Shown here: positions 32,432 through 41,586 of the stretch, piece after piece | Layout of the letters: each line of letters starts with the position of its first letter | How positions within the stretch are numbered: position 1 is the first letter of the stretch | NCBI RefSeq assembly: GCF_002573715.1 | Contig: NZ_PDHM01000012.1 | Coordinates: 373,368 to 437,367 of the forward strand | Direction of reading: 5' to 3' | DNA length: 64,000 nt | From: Paenibacillus sp. EZ-K15 | Lineage (GTDB): Bacteria; Bacillota; Bacilli; Paenibacillales; Paenibacillaceae | Position numbers and translations under genes: made by a program | Notes under the pieces: model-generated | Databases searched by the model: none | What the model was told of the DNA's origin: nothing | What the model saw: only the letters and a program-made list of their open reading frames with translations

Positions 32432-34423
32432 ATGTCAGAAGATCAACGGAAAGTGTATGAAAGCTCTCCCGGTTCTGCAGTTATGTTTAATGATGCTGGG
32501 CCAATTCCTGGAAACGAGCCGTGTTTTTGGCTTCAGAGCTTGGATATTACACCTCATGATTTCCCTTATATTCAGCCTCTCATATCAGACAGCTATCTGG
32601 AGTGGCTAAGAGAAAGCGCAGGCACACAGGCGATGAAGAAATTCAGCTGGGCCCTTCTTTCTCATGAGGGAGCTTGGCTGACAGGGGCGTCCGAAATAAC
32701 GCAATACCTTAACGCAAGTGAAGATGAGACGTTATCGCTTACTTTGAACTCCAAAGAAGCCGCCCAAGGGATGGGAAAGGGTTCTTTGGAGGGAAGCGTG
32801 CTGTGCGCTGTCCCGCTCTTCACTCGAATTCATGGCGATGTATTTGCGGTGATGGTCAGTGTTTCCTCGCATGCGATGGAGCCGGAACAGTCACTTATGC
32901 TGACAGAAACTCACGCGTTATTGTTTCGTTCCTGCTTCTATCGGAAGCTGGAATACGTATTTGCCGATGATCTTGAGAAAGTCCACAACCAAGCTGAGCG
33001 TGAGGTGCACAGACGTTCCATCATGTTTCAGTATGTAAAGCGGATGCATGTGCAGATTAATGTGGACAGTGTGTTGGTGGAGGCTATCGACAGTGTTCTG
33101 GCACTGTATCCCAAGGCCAAAGTCGAATTGTTTATGTCTCAGGACCATGAGAGCGGACATCCGCTGGTGCGTCCTCTGCTGCTTCATCATTGGCAGAGAG
33201 AGGTTTATGTCCGCACATTTATGGAGGGTACCCTCACGATTGATGAACATGAGGAACCCGATTCAATCGTGGAAATCGGGATTCCCATGGGAGGCAAGCA
33301 GGGCGTTTATGGCGTGCTCCATGTCGAAGTGGACAAGTCTGAGCTGCCCGATATGGATCTGGAATTGCTCGGGATGATGGCCGATGCTGCAGGCACCGCC
33401 TTTGAGAATGCGAAACTGTACGAGCAGTCCAATCTGATGATTCATGAGCTCCGTATGATTAATGAACTGACACAGCGGTTGAACAAAAGCTTGCATTTGG
33501 CGGAGATATTTCAATTTGCCAACCATGAGCTGCTAAAGATTCTTGAGGCCGATTACTGCTGCATTTTGATTTATAACGAGGAGCTTGGCGGTCTTGAAGT
33601 GGTATCCTGCAACGCCGAATGGCTTGCCAAGGAGGTCTTTGAGAAGGATTATGGTTTGGGCGGCCTAGTCTACCATTCGAAGGAACCGCTCATCCTGTCA
33701 GACTATAACGAAGAACGTCCGGCGGAATCCCGGCTAATGGAGAGCACTCATTCCAACTCGATGATTGCTACTCCGCTTACCGTAAACGGTGAGGTGCGGG
33801 GGGTTGTCCTTCTCACCCATGCGAAGCGGCATTATTTTTCGTATGACAGCTATCGGTTGCTTCAAGCCCTGACAAGCCATATTGGTCTGGCTATCGGCAA
33901 TGCCTTTCTGCATGCGGAAGTGAGAAGAATGGCGAACCGGGATATGCTGACTGAACTGTATGCGAGACATTATCTTGATGAAATGATCCATGAATGTCAG
34001 ACTCGCGATTTTTGCGGTTCTCTCATTGTTGTGGATATTGATGCATTCAAGCAGGTTAATGATACGTTCGGTCACCAGCGGGGGGACAAAATTCTGAAAC
34101 AGGTCAGCAGTATCGTGAAGACAACGATTCGCCACAGCGATATTCCAGCCCGCTGGGGCGGCGAGGAACTTGCCGTGTATTTGCCGGGACTCGGCATTCA
34201 GCAGGCGATGCAGGTCGCCGAACGGATTCGCATAAGGGTATCGGAAGAAACCGACCCGCGCGTAACGGTGTCCTGCGGAATTTCCGAATGGAACTGGACC
34301 AATGACAAGATTAGCGTGGAGTCCCTCTTTTATCGAGCGGATATGGCTCTTTACGAAGCGAAGAATGGCGGCCGCAACCGGATTGTCGTGGAGAGGGCCG
34401 AGGCTGAAATCGGATTAGATTAA
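32432..34423 (+). CDS. GAF-domain diguanylate cyclase-like protein (YtrP-like)
   Basis: The 663-residue cytoplasmic protein has two or three GAF-like regions (about residues 60-170, 180-340 and 345-490) and a C-terminal GGDEF domain (about 500-655). In the cyclase site the metal ligand segment VVDIDAFKQVNDTFGHQRGD is intact and the signature reads GGEEL, with leucine instead of phenylalanine at the last place. It may be an active cyclic-di-GMP synthase or a degenerate sensor. The neighbour rpsD and the domain order match B. subtilis YtrP, whose GGDEF domain is thought inactive. GCAAAGGAG precedes the ATG. The 315 bases upstream show no firm promoter or riboswitch. Confidence 0.85.
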   Translation: MSEDQRKVYESSPGSAVMFNDAGPIPGNEPCFWLQSLDITPHDFPYIQPLISDSYLEWLRESAGTQAMKKFSWALLSHEGAWLTGASEITQYLNASEDETLSLTLNSKEAAQGMGKGSLEGSVLCAVPLFTRIHGDVFAVMVSVSSHAMEPEQSLMLTETHALLFRSCFYRKLEYVFADDLEKVHNQAEREVHRRSIMFQYVKRMHVQINVDSVLVEAIDSVLALYPKAKVELFMSQDHESGHPLVRPLLLHHWQREVYVRTFMEGTLTIDEHEEPDSIVEIGIPMGGKQGVYGVLHVEVDKSELPDMDLELLGMMADAAGTAFENAKLYEQSNLMIHELRMINELTQRLNKSLHLAEIFQFANHELLKILEADYCCILIYNEELGGLEVVSCNAEWLAKEVFEKDYGLGGLVYHSKEPLILSDYNEERPAESRLMESTHSNSMIATPLTVNGEVRGVVLLTHAKRHYFSYDSYRLLQALTSHIGLAIGNAFLHAEVRRMANRDMLTELYARHYLDEMIHECQTRDFCGSLIVVDIDAFKQVNDTFGHQRGDKILKQVSSIVKTTIRHSDIPARWGGEELAVYLPGLGIQQAMQVAERIRIRVSEETDPRVTVSCGISEWNWTNDKISVESLFYRADMALYEAKNGGRNRIVVERAEAEIGLD

Positions 34424-34425
34424 AT

Positions 34426-34460
34426 ACCCTGCAGCTATTTAGTGGCTGCAGGGTTTTTTC
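34426..34460 (+). terminator. Terminator of the GGDEF gene
   Basis: Stem accctgcag / ctgcagggt followed by six T. Confidence 0.9.
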
Positions 34461-34526
34461 TGTCATCTGCATAATGTCATGGACCGCGGATAGCCTAAGA
34501 GAAAGATCAACGAGGGGCTGATGATT

Positions 34527-35360
34527 ATGAGAATAAGAAGATCACGGAGCGTCATCGGAATGGTTTTGTTTGTCTTTTGCTTAACCGGATGTGCCTGGCA
34601 AGATCAATTGTCTGCCGAAGAGTCGTTTAACCGCGCCCTGTCGGGGCTGTCTGGCGTTGATAATTTCTCATTTCGGGGAGAAGCGGCGATTCGGAGCGGA
34701 GAAAACGGACCGTTTCAGCAAAGTTTAGCATTTGAAGGCAATCTGCAGCATCATACGGATCTGACACTATCCTCAAGGAACAAGGGCACAACCATACCTA
34801 ATGATAAGGATAAGGTATCTGCCGATTCGGTATATCAAGCGGATGGACTTACCGTGTCCCTGAAGCGCAAGGAAGGCAAGTGGAGCACGCTCTCATCAGG
34901 ACATGTCGAGGAAATGTGGATAACCCGCTTGAATCCGCTAGAACTGCTGGAGTATATCGGAAATTCGGAGAAGACGGTGACCCAGGAGTTGGGGGCGGCA
35001 AGAGGAACCAAGGTGCTGCGCATCGAGCTGTCTCCCGAGGCGGCAGCCCATATGGTCTATGGATCGCTGGATAAGCAGATGAAGACGCTGGCGGAACGGA
35101 TCGAACGCAAAGGGGATCCGCTGTACAGTGAAGATCCGAAGGTACGCAAACGACTGAAGGCCGTGTGGGAGCGGGACTATAATGAAATGAAGAGCATGTT
35201 GAGCAAGGCGGACACTGTTTCGGTTTCTCATGTAACGATTAACAAAAAAAAACAGCTTCCTACCAAACTGACTATGGAACGAACGTTGTTTTTTGTTGAT
35301 GAACAAGGCAAAACCCGCACGGAAACGCTGCTGTCCGATGTTACATTTACTGGTTATTGA
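34527..35360 (+). CDS. Lipoprotein of unknown function
   Basis: The protein (277 residues from ATG 34527, with GAGGGG 9 bases upstream; ATG 34521 is an alternative) begins with an arginine-rich n-region, a hydrophobic stretch and the lipobox CLTGC, so it should be lipid-anchored on the outer face of the membrane. The mature part looks like a beta-rich domain of the type that measures or binds ligands in Bacillales lipoproteins (FSFRGEAAIRSGEN, LAFEGNLQHHTDLTLSS), followed by a charged helical region with ERIERKGDPLYSEDPKVRKR. No enzymatic motif is visible. It is transcribed alone, before the aminopeptidase gene. Confidence 0.75.
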   Translation: MRIRRSRSVIGMVLFVFCLTGCAWQDQLSAEESFNRALSGLSGVDNFSFRGEAAIRSGENGPFQQSLAFEGNLQHHTDLTLSSRNKGTTIPNDKDKVSADSVYQADGLTVSLKRKEGKWSTLSSGHVEEMWITRLNPLELLEYIGNSEKTVTQELGAARGTKVLRIELSPEAAAHMVYGSLDKQMKTLAERIERKGDPLYSEDPKVRKRLKAVWERDYNEMKSMLSKADTVSVSHVTINKKKQLPTKLTMERTLFFVDEQGKTRTETLLSDVTFTGY

Positions 35361-35491
35361 AGGGATCGCCATGAAAATTTTTTTAACGATGAACGCTGAC
35401 TTAAGGCTGTTCGCATGCTACAATAATGAATAAATTTACCGCTGTTCAATTCATAACGTAGGGAACAGTCATCATAAGGAGGATATGACAT

Positions 35492-36607
35492 ATGCGTGAT
35501 CCCAGAATTCAAAAATTGGCTCAAAATCTCGTGAACTATTCGGTAGATATGCAGCCGGGCGAAAATGTGCTCATCGAAATGATTGGATCGGAGCGCGATC
35601 TGCTGAATGCCATCATTGAGGAGGTTTCGAATCAAGGTGGCCGCCCGTTCGTGCAATTGACAGATCGCACGGTTCAACGTGCCATGCTGAAGAACGCAAA
35701 TAAGGAGCAGCTTGAGCTGTGGGCTGAGCTGGATCTTGAGCGAATGAAGAAAATGGATTGTTACATCGGTATCCGCGCAGGCGAGAACGTCAACGATATG
35801 GCTGACGTGCCTGAGGAAAACATGAAGCTGTATAATGCACTTTATTCGCACCCCGTACATAGCGAAGAGCGCGTCAAGCGTACGAAGTGGGTGGTTCTCC
35901 GCTATCCGAACGCCAGCATGGCGCAGCTTGCCAACACCAGCACCGAGGCGTTTGAGGATTTCTACTTCGATGTGTGCAATCTGGATTACTCCAAAATGGA
36001 CCGCGCCCAGGATCCTTTGGCCGAGCTGATGAGAAAGACCGACAAGGTTCGCATCGTGGGACCGGGAACGGATCTCAGCTTCTCGATCAAAAACATCGGT
36101 GCGGAGAAATGCTCCGGTCAGAAAAACATTCCGGATGGCGAGGTATATACAGCGCCTGTTCGTGATTCAGTTAACGGAACAATCGCTTACAATACACCGA
36201 CTCTCTACAATGGCGTAACCTTCGAGAATATTAAATTCCGCTTTGAAAACGGGAAAATTGTTGAAGCAACCGGCAGCGACACCAAACGTTTGAACGAGAT
36301 TTTGGATGCGGATGAAGGTGCAAGACATATCGGCGAATTTGCCATCGGCTTCAACCCATACATTTTGACACCGATGAAAGATATTCTGTTTGATGAGAAA
36401 ATCGCCGGAAGCCTGCATTTTACGCCAGGTCAAGCATATGATGTAACAGACAACGGCAATCGTTCCTCGATTCACTGGGATCTCGTTTTGATCCAGCGTC
36501 CGGAGTACGGCGGCGGGGAAATCTACTTTGATGATCGCTTGATTCGGAAGGATGGTATATTTGTTATTCCAGAACTGGCAGCGTTAAATCCGGAAAATCT
36601 TAAATAG
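35492..36607 (+). CDS. ampS: M29-family aminopeptidase (AmpS/thermophilic aminopeptidase type)
   Basis: M29 enzymes are two-metal aminopeptidases of the cytoplasm. The 371-residue protein has the typical N-terminal LAQNLVNYSVDMQPGENVLIE and the metal site residues spread over the C-terminal half: IPDGEVYTAP (Glu), the Glu in HIGEFAIGFNP, the His in AGSLHFT, and SSIHWDLV (His and Asp). The length is slightly shorter than the usual 405-410 residues. Substrate preference cannot be deduced. AAGGAGG precedes the ATG; no partner gene is evident, and the HPr-like gene follows 95 bases later with its own start signals. Confidence 0.88.
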   Translation: MRDPRIQKLAQNLVNYSVDMQPGENVLIEMIGSERDLLNAIIEEVSNQGGRPFVQLTDRTVQRAMLKNANKEQLELWAELDLERMKKMDCYIGIRAGENVNDMADVPEENMKLYNALYSHPVHSEERVKRTKWVVLRYPNASMAQLANTSTEAFEDFYFDVCNLDYSKMDRAQDPLAELMRKTDKVRIVGPGTDLSFSIKNIGAEKCSGQKNIPDGEVYTAPVRDSVNGTIAYNTPTLYNGVTFENIKFRFENGKIVEATGSDTKRLNEILDADEGARHIGEFAIGFNPYILTPMKDILFDEKIAGSLHFTPGQAYDVTDNGNRSSIHWDLVLIQRPEYGGGEIYFDDRLIRKDGIFVIPELAALNPENLK

Positions 36608-36702
36608 ATTGGAAAAAATGTTGCATAAGAAAACGGATTCAATGTATCATGAAGGTGCAGTGATGAGCTTTATTCAGATCCTAAAGTTACGGAGGGATTC
36701 GT

Positions 36703-36948
36703 ATGTCCAATAACAATCAATCTATCGTAGAAATTTCGCAAACCGCTAGCCAGTTCTCATCCTCCATCGTTTTGCAGGCCGAGAACAAGTACATTGATGT
36801 TAAGAGCATCTTGGGTCTGTTCACAACGCTTGTCAACAGCCAAAGCTATGAACTGCATGTTCATGGACCTGATGCTGATGCAGCTAAAAAAGCAATGATC
36901 GACGTATTCACCAAGCATGGTTTGAATGTATCCGTCGTGGCTGAATAA
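36703..36948 (+). CDS. HPr-like protein lacking the phosphocarrier histidine
   Basis: The 81-residue protein aligns with HPr/Crh from ISQTASQFSSSIVLQAENK onward: the segment YIDVKSILGLF matches the region around regulatory Ser46 (here Ser35), and the C-terminal ELHVHGPDADAAKKAMIDVF matches the last strand and helix. The GIHARPA loop with phosphocarrier His15 is missing; the equivalent place is Asn4. It therefore cannot pass phosphate in the PTS. Like Crh it could be phosphorylated by HPr kinase and act as a CcpA partner, but that is inference. GGAGGG precedes the ATG and a strong terminator follows. Confidence 0.75.
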   Translation: MSNNNQSIVEISQTASQFSSSIVLQAENKYIDVKSILGLFTTLVNSQSYELHVHGPDADAAKKAMIDVFTKHGLNVSVVAE

Positions 36949-36956
36949 CAGTCGCC

Positions 36957-36993
36957 AAAAACACCCTTCCATAGAATGGAAGGGTGTTTTTTC
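36957..36993. terminator. Terminator of the HPr-like gene
   Basis: Stem aaaacacccttccat / atggaagggtgtttt followed by T. Confidence 0.9.
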
Positions 36994-37098
36994 GTAGAGA
37001 AAGGGTCTATTTTGTTCAGGTCCTTGTATTGAGAAACGATTTCGACTAATATTAAAGGTAGTAACTGTGCTGTGATTTTTGACATAGGGGGGAAGATC

Positions 37099-37386
37099 AT
37101 GACTTCATCTGATTTACAGGAACAGCTGAATTTAAAAGCGATCAGTCTTCTTCATGAAGATGCAGATAAAATCCTAAAGCTTATTGAAGTACAGATGGAG
37201 AATCTGGCGACCCGTTATTGCCCTCTCTATGAGGAAGTGCTGGATACCCAAATGTACGGTTTTTCAAAAGAGGTTGATTTCGCGGTGCGGGCCGGGCTTC
37301 TTCCGGAAAGTACGGGAAAGCAGCTGATCAGCAAGCTTGAACGCAATCTGGCGGTCCTGTACGAAGCCATGAATCAATCCAAATAG
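37099..37386 (+). CDS. ylaN: YlaN-family protein
   Basis: The 95-residue helical protein matches B. subtilis YlaN almost end to end: [21 protein letters not shown], cut here in its parts, [14 protein letters not shown], and [16 protein letters not shown]. YlaN proteins are needed for growth under iron limitation and act on the regulator Fur in Bacillales. The ATG at 37099 is preceded by TAGGGGGGAAG. As in B. subtilis, ftsW lies in the neighbourhood, although here a Ca2+/H+ antiporter and an Asp23-family gene lie between. It is monocistronic. Confidence 0.93.
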   Translation: MTSSDLQEQLNLKAISLLHEDADKILKLIEVQMENLATRYCPLYEEVLDTQMYGFSKEVDFAVRAGLLPESTGKQLISKLERNLAVLYEAMNQSK

Positions 37387-37415
37387 CCTGTATTCGTACA
37401 GGCGCATACATAGAG

Positions 37416-37453
37416 AAACGCATGTCGCACTCAGGCGGCATGCGTTTTTTTCT
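37416..37453. terminator. Bidirectional terminator, ylaN / antiporter
   Basis: Stem acgcatgtcgc / gcggcatgcgt followed by seven T. Confidence 0.85.
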
Positions 37454-37512
37454 TGTGAATTATCGCACACGTTGTAGGCAGCTGTGTGGGCTTACCTTTC
37501 CTTACATTACAT

Positions 37513-38586
37513 TTAGACGAGGAAGAACGAGACGCCCAGTATGACGTATACGGCGAGCAGCAGAAGGCCCTCATACCAGTTAGATGCACCGTCTTGCGTA
37601 ATGGATCTGGCAATGAATACGGCGACACCGATAGCAACCAGCTCCAGCGTGGTAAACACGAGATCCATCGTATCCCCAAGGAAGAAGCTGATGAACACGA
37701 GCACGGGAGCAACAAACAGGGCAATCTGCAGGCTGCTGCCGACGGCAATTTCAACGGCGGCGCCGATTTTGTTCTTCATGGCGAGCATAATGGCTGCACT
37801 GTGCTCGGCTGCGTTACCGATAATCGCTACAAGGAATGCCCCGATAAACAGCTCGCTGAGGCCATACTCGTGGCTGATAGGCTCAAGCACCCCGACAAGC
37901 CATTCACTGACAAATGCAACCATCACCGTAGCGACAACGAGGTACAGTATTGAGCGTTTCTTGGACCAGATGGGACCGTGCTCATGCGGCAGCGCATCCT
38001 GATCATTATCGTCGCTGACATCCGCCAAATAGTTCTTGTGGGTGATCATCGAGAACCCCAGCCATGCGATGTAGGCCACGATAAGAATTCCCGCCACAAT
38101 GAGGCTGAGCGTCTTGGTCTCACTCTCCGTAATGGAGTGGGTATTCAGAAAGACAGCAGGGATAAACAGCGCAATAATCGCCAGTGTCATCAGGGATCCG
38201 TTCAGACCTGCCAGCGTCACGTTGTATTTTTGGATTTTAAATTTGAGGCCCCCGGCAAACAGGCTGAGTCCGAGGACGAGCAGCAGGTTGCCAATAATGG
38301 AGCCGGTGATGCTTGCTTTCACCATATCGTACAAGCCTTCCTTGATCAGCAGGATGGCAATGATCAGCTCCGCCGCGTTACCGAAGGTGGCGTTCAGGAA
38401 TCCACCGAGCCGTTGACCGGCGTAATGCGCGACGCTTTCGGTTGCTTTGCCAAGGAAACCGGCGACAAAAATAACTGAGATGGCAGACAGAATGAATTGG
38501 AGCGTGAAGTTCCAATTCGCAAAATGCCCCAGCGCACTAAGCAAAAAAGTGAAGATGAGCAGCGCGGGGTTTAGCCATTTTTTCAT
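37513..38586 (-). CDS. Ca2+/H+ antiporter, CaCA/CAX family (YfkE/ChaA-like)
   Basis: The 357-residue membrane protein (about 11 spans) exchanges cytoplasmic Ca2+ for protons. The two antiparallel ion-site repeats are clear: NATFGNAAELIIAILLI near residue 70 and IGNAAEHSAAIMLAM near residue 240, with the conserved acidic residues. A hydrophilic acidic loop rich in Asp and His (SDDNDQDALPHEHG) sits between the halves. I prefer ATG 38586 with AGGTAGG upstream over GTG 38595. It is monocistronic between two terminators. Confidence 0.92.
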   Translation of the reverse strand: MKKWLNPALLIFTFLLSALGHFANWNFTLQFILSAISVIFVAGFLGKATESVAHYAGQRLGGFLNATFGNAAELIIAILLIKEGLYDMVKASITGSIIGNLLLVLGLSLFAGGLKFKIQKYNVTLAGLNGSLMTLAIIALFIPAVFLNTHSITESETKTLSLIVAGILIVAYIAWLGFSMITHKNYLADVSDDNDQDALPHEHGPIWSKKRSILYLVVATVMVAFVSEWLVGVLEPISHEYGLSELFIGAFLVAIIGNAAEHSAAIMLAMKNKIGAAVEIAVGSSLQIALFVAPVLVFISFFLGDTMDLVFTTLELVAIGVAVFIARSITQDGASNWYEGLLLLAVYVILGVSFFLV

Positions 38587-38773
38587 AATCGACACCTACC
38601 TTATGGTTTATGTATTGATGAGTTCTTGCGAGCGGAAACGACGATTCTCGTATCGCTTTTTACAATATACCCAAATTTTTCGGAAAATTATCCTTCTTTT
38701 CAGAAAGGAGCATTTGCTTTTTAGGCCCGTTACCATTTACAATAACGGATAATGAGGTGAAGGAGGAAATGGC

Positions 38774-39160
38774 ATGACGGAACAACTTCAACTGGATAAC
38801 GGTTTGATTCGAATATCGGATGATGTCGTCTCGAAAATTGCCGGATTGGCTGCCTTGGAAACCCCAGGTATTGCAGCAATGTCCGGTGGATTGTCCGAGG
38901 GCTGGGCTAAGCGACTGAGCGGCAAAAATGTGCAAAAGGGTGTTACCGTAGAAGTAGGTCAGCTGGAAGCGGCGATTGACCTGCGGATTATCGTGCTTTA
39001 TGAGACACCTATACATGAAGTGTGCCGCATGCTTCAACAGAATGTCCGCGAAGCTGTCGAGAGCATGACAGGACTTCGTGTGGTTGAGGTCAATGTGAAG
39101 GTCGAAGGCGTAGCTTTTAAAGACGATGAAATCGACGATATTCAGCTTCGAGCCAAATAA
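38774..39160 (+). CDS. Asp23/Gls24 (YloU-like) envelope-stress family protein
   Basis: The 128-residue protein has the family pattern: GLIRISDDVVSKIAGLAALETPG at the start, GVTVEVGQLEAAIDLRI in the middle and VESMTGLRVVEVNVKVEGV at the end, giving the alternating strand-helix fold. Asp23 proteins lie at the membrane or cell-wall interface and help maintain the envelope, by binding the membrane anchor AmaP in staphylococci; no anchor gene is present here. AAGGAGG precedes the ATG. It is followed closely by the terminator it shares with ftsW. Confidence 0.9.
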   Translation: MTEQLQLDNGLIRISDDVVSKIAGLAALETPGIAAMSGGLSEGWAKRLSGKNVQKGVTVEVGQLEAAIDLRIIVLYETPIHEVCRMLQQNVREAVESMTGLRVVEVNVKVEGVAFKDDEIDDIQLRAK

Positions 39161-39208
39161 GACGTACCATAGGGGATTCGTTCCCCGCTGATGATGAAAA
39201 AAACCGAG

Positions 39209-39244
39209 AAAAAAGACTACCCGATTGCCCGGTAGTCTTTTTTA
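39209..39244. terminator. Bidirectional terminator embedded in the end of ftsW
   Basis: Stem aaaagactacc / ggtagtctttt around cgattgcc. The ftsW stop at 39217 falls inside the stem, so the last eight codons of ftsW are read through the hairpin. Confidence 0.85.
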
Positions 39245-40434
39245 ATTACGGATTTAACTTGCTCCTCTTTCATCGGACGGTTGCTGTCCCTGGATATGCT
39301 AAGCACGATTCCCATGCTCAGCATCATAACCAGCAGCGAGGATCCGCCATAACTGATGAATGGGAGGGTAACGCCCGTTATCGGGATGGTATTGGTAACC
39401 CCACCGATATTGATGAAGGCCTGTATGGCGATTAGTCCCATGATGCCGACGCCGGTCAAGGTTCCGAACGGATCCGAGCAGCGAAGCGACACAATGATCC
39501 CTCGCAGGATAAAGTATAAGTAGAGCAGGAGGAATATCGCAGTTCCGATAAAACCGAATTCTTCGCCGATGACCGAAAAGATAAAGTCATTGTAAGGATT
39601 CGGCAGGTAATGAAGCTTCTGCACGCTCTCCCCGTAACCAGCTCCAGTGACACCGCCCTGTCCGATGGCGATCAGCGATTGCACCAAATTGTAGCCCGTG
39701 TCCGACTCATCGTGGAACGGGTCCATGAAAGCCTCGATCCGGCCCATCTTGTAGTTCTTGGAAGCCTGCTCCTGATCTCCGCTGGAGTTAAAGAGTGCAC
39801 CGACGCCCAGAGTGAGTACCAGGCCAAGCGCGACAAGCGAGATACATCCCAGGATATGCTTGAGGCTGGCGCCGCCAGCATAGATCAGCAGCCCGCTCGT
39901 AGCCACGAGGATGAAGCAGGAGCCTAAATCCGGCTGAAGCATGATAAGTCCCGCTACGACCCCTACAATAATGAGTACGGGGAAGAAACCGCCCTTCCAT
40001 TGACGGATTCGTTCCCCTTTTTTGGTAATCAGCGCTGCCAGATAGACAATGGTCGCAATTTTGGCCAGTTCGGTCGGCTGGATGCCGAATTTCCCCAGGT
40101 TAAACCAGCTTGTGGCTCCGTTGGTTGCGGAACCGATGATCACCACAAGAATCAGCAGCATCAAGGTTAGAAAAAACACCGGTATGAATAGCTGCTTGTA
40201 TTTCTTATAGTTGATATTCATGGCAACAAACATAACCAACGTGCCAAGGACGGCAAACGCGACTTGCCGCTTCGTAAAATGCAGCGGATCGTTATTGAAT
40301 TTTTCATTGAAAACGGCCAAGCTGGAGCTGGAACTGAACACCATGATCAGTCCGAATCCCACTAACAGCAAGGTAAGGATCAGCAGTTGAAAATCAGGCG
40401 TCCCTCTCTTCGGCTGAGGTTTGGTCGTATTCAT
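39217..40434 (-). CDS. ftsW: FtsW/RodA/SpoVE-family peptidoglycan polymerase, FtsW type
   Basis: SEDS proteins polymerise peptidoglycan with a class B PBP; FtsW works at the division septum. The 405-residue protein has about ten membrane spans, the large extracellular loop with SSGDQEQASKNYKMGR and AFMDPFHDESDTGYNLVQS, the active region WFNLGKFGIQPTELAKI, LQPDLGS with the conserved Asp, and GVTLPFISYGGSS near the end. It lies 11 bases after the YugN-like gene on the same strand and is likely cotranscribed. Its stop sits inside a terminator hairpin. RodA or SpoVE is possible, but proximity to ylaN favours FtsW. Confidence 0.92.
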   Translation of the reverse strand: MNTTKPQPKRGTPDFQLLILTLLLVGFGLIMVFSSSSSLAVFNEKFNNDPLHFTKRQVAFAVLGTLVMFVAMNINYKKYKQLFIPVFFLTLMLLILVVIIGSATNGATSWFNLGKFGIQPTELAKIATIVYLAALITKKGERIRQWKGGFFPVLIIVGVVAGLIMLQPDLGSCFILVATSGLLIYAGGASLKHILGCISLVALGLVLTLGVGALFNSSGDQEQASKNYKMGRIEAFMDPFHDESDTGYNLVQSLIAIGQGGVTGAGYGESVQKLHYLPNPYNDFIFSVIGEEFGFIGTAIFLLLYLYFILRGIIVSLRCSDPFGTLTGVGIMGLIAIQAFINIGGVTNTIPITGVTLPFISYGGSSLLVMMLSMGIVLSISRDSNRPMKEEQVKSVIKKDYRAIG

Positions 40435-40445
40435 AATGTTCGACC

Positions 40446-40793
40446 TTACGCTTCCAGAAGAGCTTTGAGCTCTTGAAGCTTCTTGGTAGCCACATTCATA
40501 ACGGGCTGTGGAGCCATGGATTCATACTCAAGTCCGTGCGGGAACGTGGCTCTACCCAGGTATACCGCTTCGATTTTGAGGATGGCGTCCGGTTTTTCGA
40601 GCTTGCCTTCAACAGCGCGGGTGTTAATGCGCAGGAAGTATTCAGCCTGATTTTTTTTATCTTCGATTTTCAAGTCATATGTAGCGCGGTAGTATTCCCA
40701 CTGCCAACGAATGAAGCCTACTTTCTCGGCACATTCATCAAGGTAAGCTAAATCGCTGTGCAATCCGTCCAAGCCTGTATTTTCAAAAATCAT
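40446..40793 (-). CDS. YugN-like family protein
   Basis: The 115-residue protein matches the YugN-like family: FENTGLDGLHSDLAYLDECA at the start, KVGFIRWQWEYYRATYDLKI in the middle, then INTRAVEGKLEKPDA and ATFPHGLEYE. It is soluble and predicted alpha/beta. Function is unknown. GGGGG-type ribosome site (AAGGGGG) precedes the ATG. It is the first gene of a two-gene unit with ftsW, spaced by 11 bases. Confidence 0.88.
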   Translation of the reverse strand: MIFENTGLDGLHSDLAYLDECAEKVGFIRWQWEYYRATYDLKIEDKKNQAEYFLRINTRAVEGKLEKPDAILKIEAVYLGRATFPHGLEYESMAPQPVMNVATKKLQELKALLEA

Positions 40794-41046
40794 GTGGTTG
40801 TAACCCCCTTAATAGTCCTTGCAAAGTTCTTTAATATGATAGTATGTTTCAGGAACTTGTGCAAGCCTGTACGGCCCGTCACGCTTCAATTGAGACCTTT
40901 TATCCAGGGTGAGATTTTGATAACGACAGGCATTCTTCTTTTCTGCTAAAATAAATGGAAGTGAAAACGCTGTGAAATGTACGCTTTCCATCCTGGTGGT
41001 TATATATTCATAGGACTTCACTTTAAGCGAAGGGTGGATATGGCCG

Positions 41047-41556
41047 ATGAATCGCGTCGTTTACCGCACGGATTATTATGTAGTGGAAGAGAACGGGCAG
41101 AAGGAAATTGTCGTGATTGACCGGATTCCGGAATCGGCAGCGGTTGTGGCCGTTCATCAAGGGTATCTGCTCTTGGTATGCCAGCACCGGGAAGCGGTTC
41201 ATGAGATCACCTGGGAGCTCCCCGGCGGAACGGTGAAACCGGGTGAGGAACGGAAGCTTGCCGTGAAGCGGGAGCTTGAGGAAGAGGCAGGCGTGCTGTG
41301 CAAGGACCTGTCCTACATGGGCAGTGCTTATCCGATGGCTTCTCTGGCCAACCGGAACGTTCATTTTTATTTCACCGACGATTTGAAGGTGTCCGGCAGC
41401 CAAGAGTCGAATCAAGATGAGGACGAAGATGTTAGAGCTGTGTGGGTCCCGCTCAGGGATGTATATCGCAAGATCAAGGAAGGCGGCCGAATGGATGCCA
41501 TGGTTGGGCACGGACTGCTGCTGAGCAAGCTTTACGGATTTCTTGCGATCGATTGA
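41047..41556 (+). CDS. NUDIX hydrolase, ADP-ribose pyrophosphatase-like
   Basis: The 169-residue protein contains a full Nudix box, GX5EX7REUXEEXGU, between residues 60 and 82 (GGTVKPGE ... KRELEEEAGV). The preceding ELPGG and the strand order fit ADP-ribose pyrophosphatase-like members such as NudF. Substrate is not certain, since the box alone does not decide it. GAAGGGTGG lies just upstream of the ATG. The M20 hydrolase gene follows 30 bases later on the same strand. Confidence 0.9.
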   Translation: MNRVVYRTDYYVVEENGQKEIVVIDRIPESAAVVAVHQGYLLLVCQHREAVHEITWELPGGTVKPGEERKLAVKRELEEEAGVLCKDLSYMGSAYPMASLANRNVHFYFTDDLKVSGSQESNQDEDEDVRAVWVPLRDVYRKIKEGGRMDAMVGHGLLLSKLYGFLAID

Positions 41557-41586
41557 GCCGCATATGGCGGGGGAGGATGATGGAAC

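Noticed and set aside
37486..38478. Several plus-strand frames across the antiporter gene
   Set aside because: They lie opposite a well-defined CaCA-family gene with two ion-site motifs and have no independent support.
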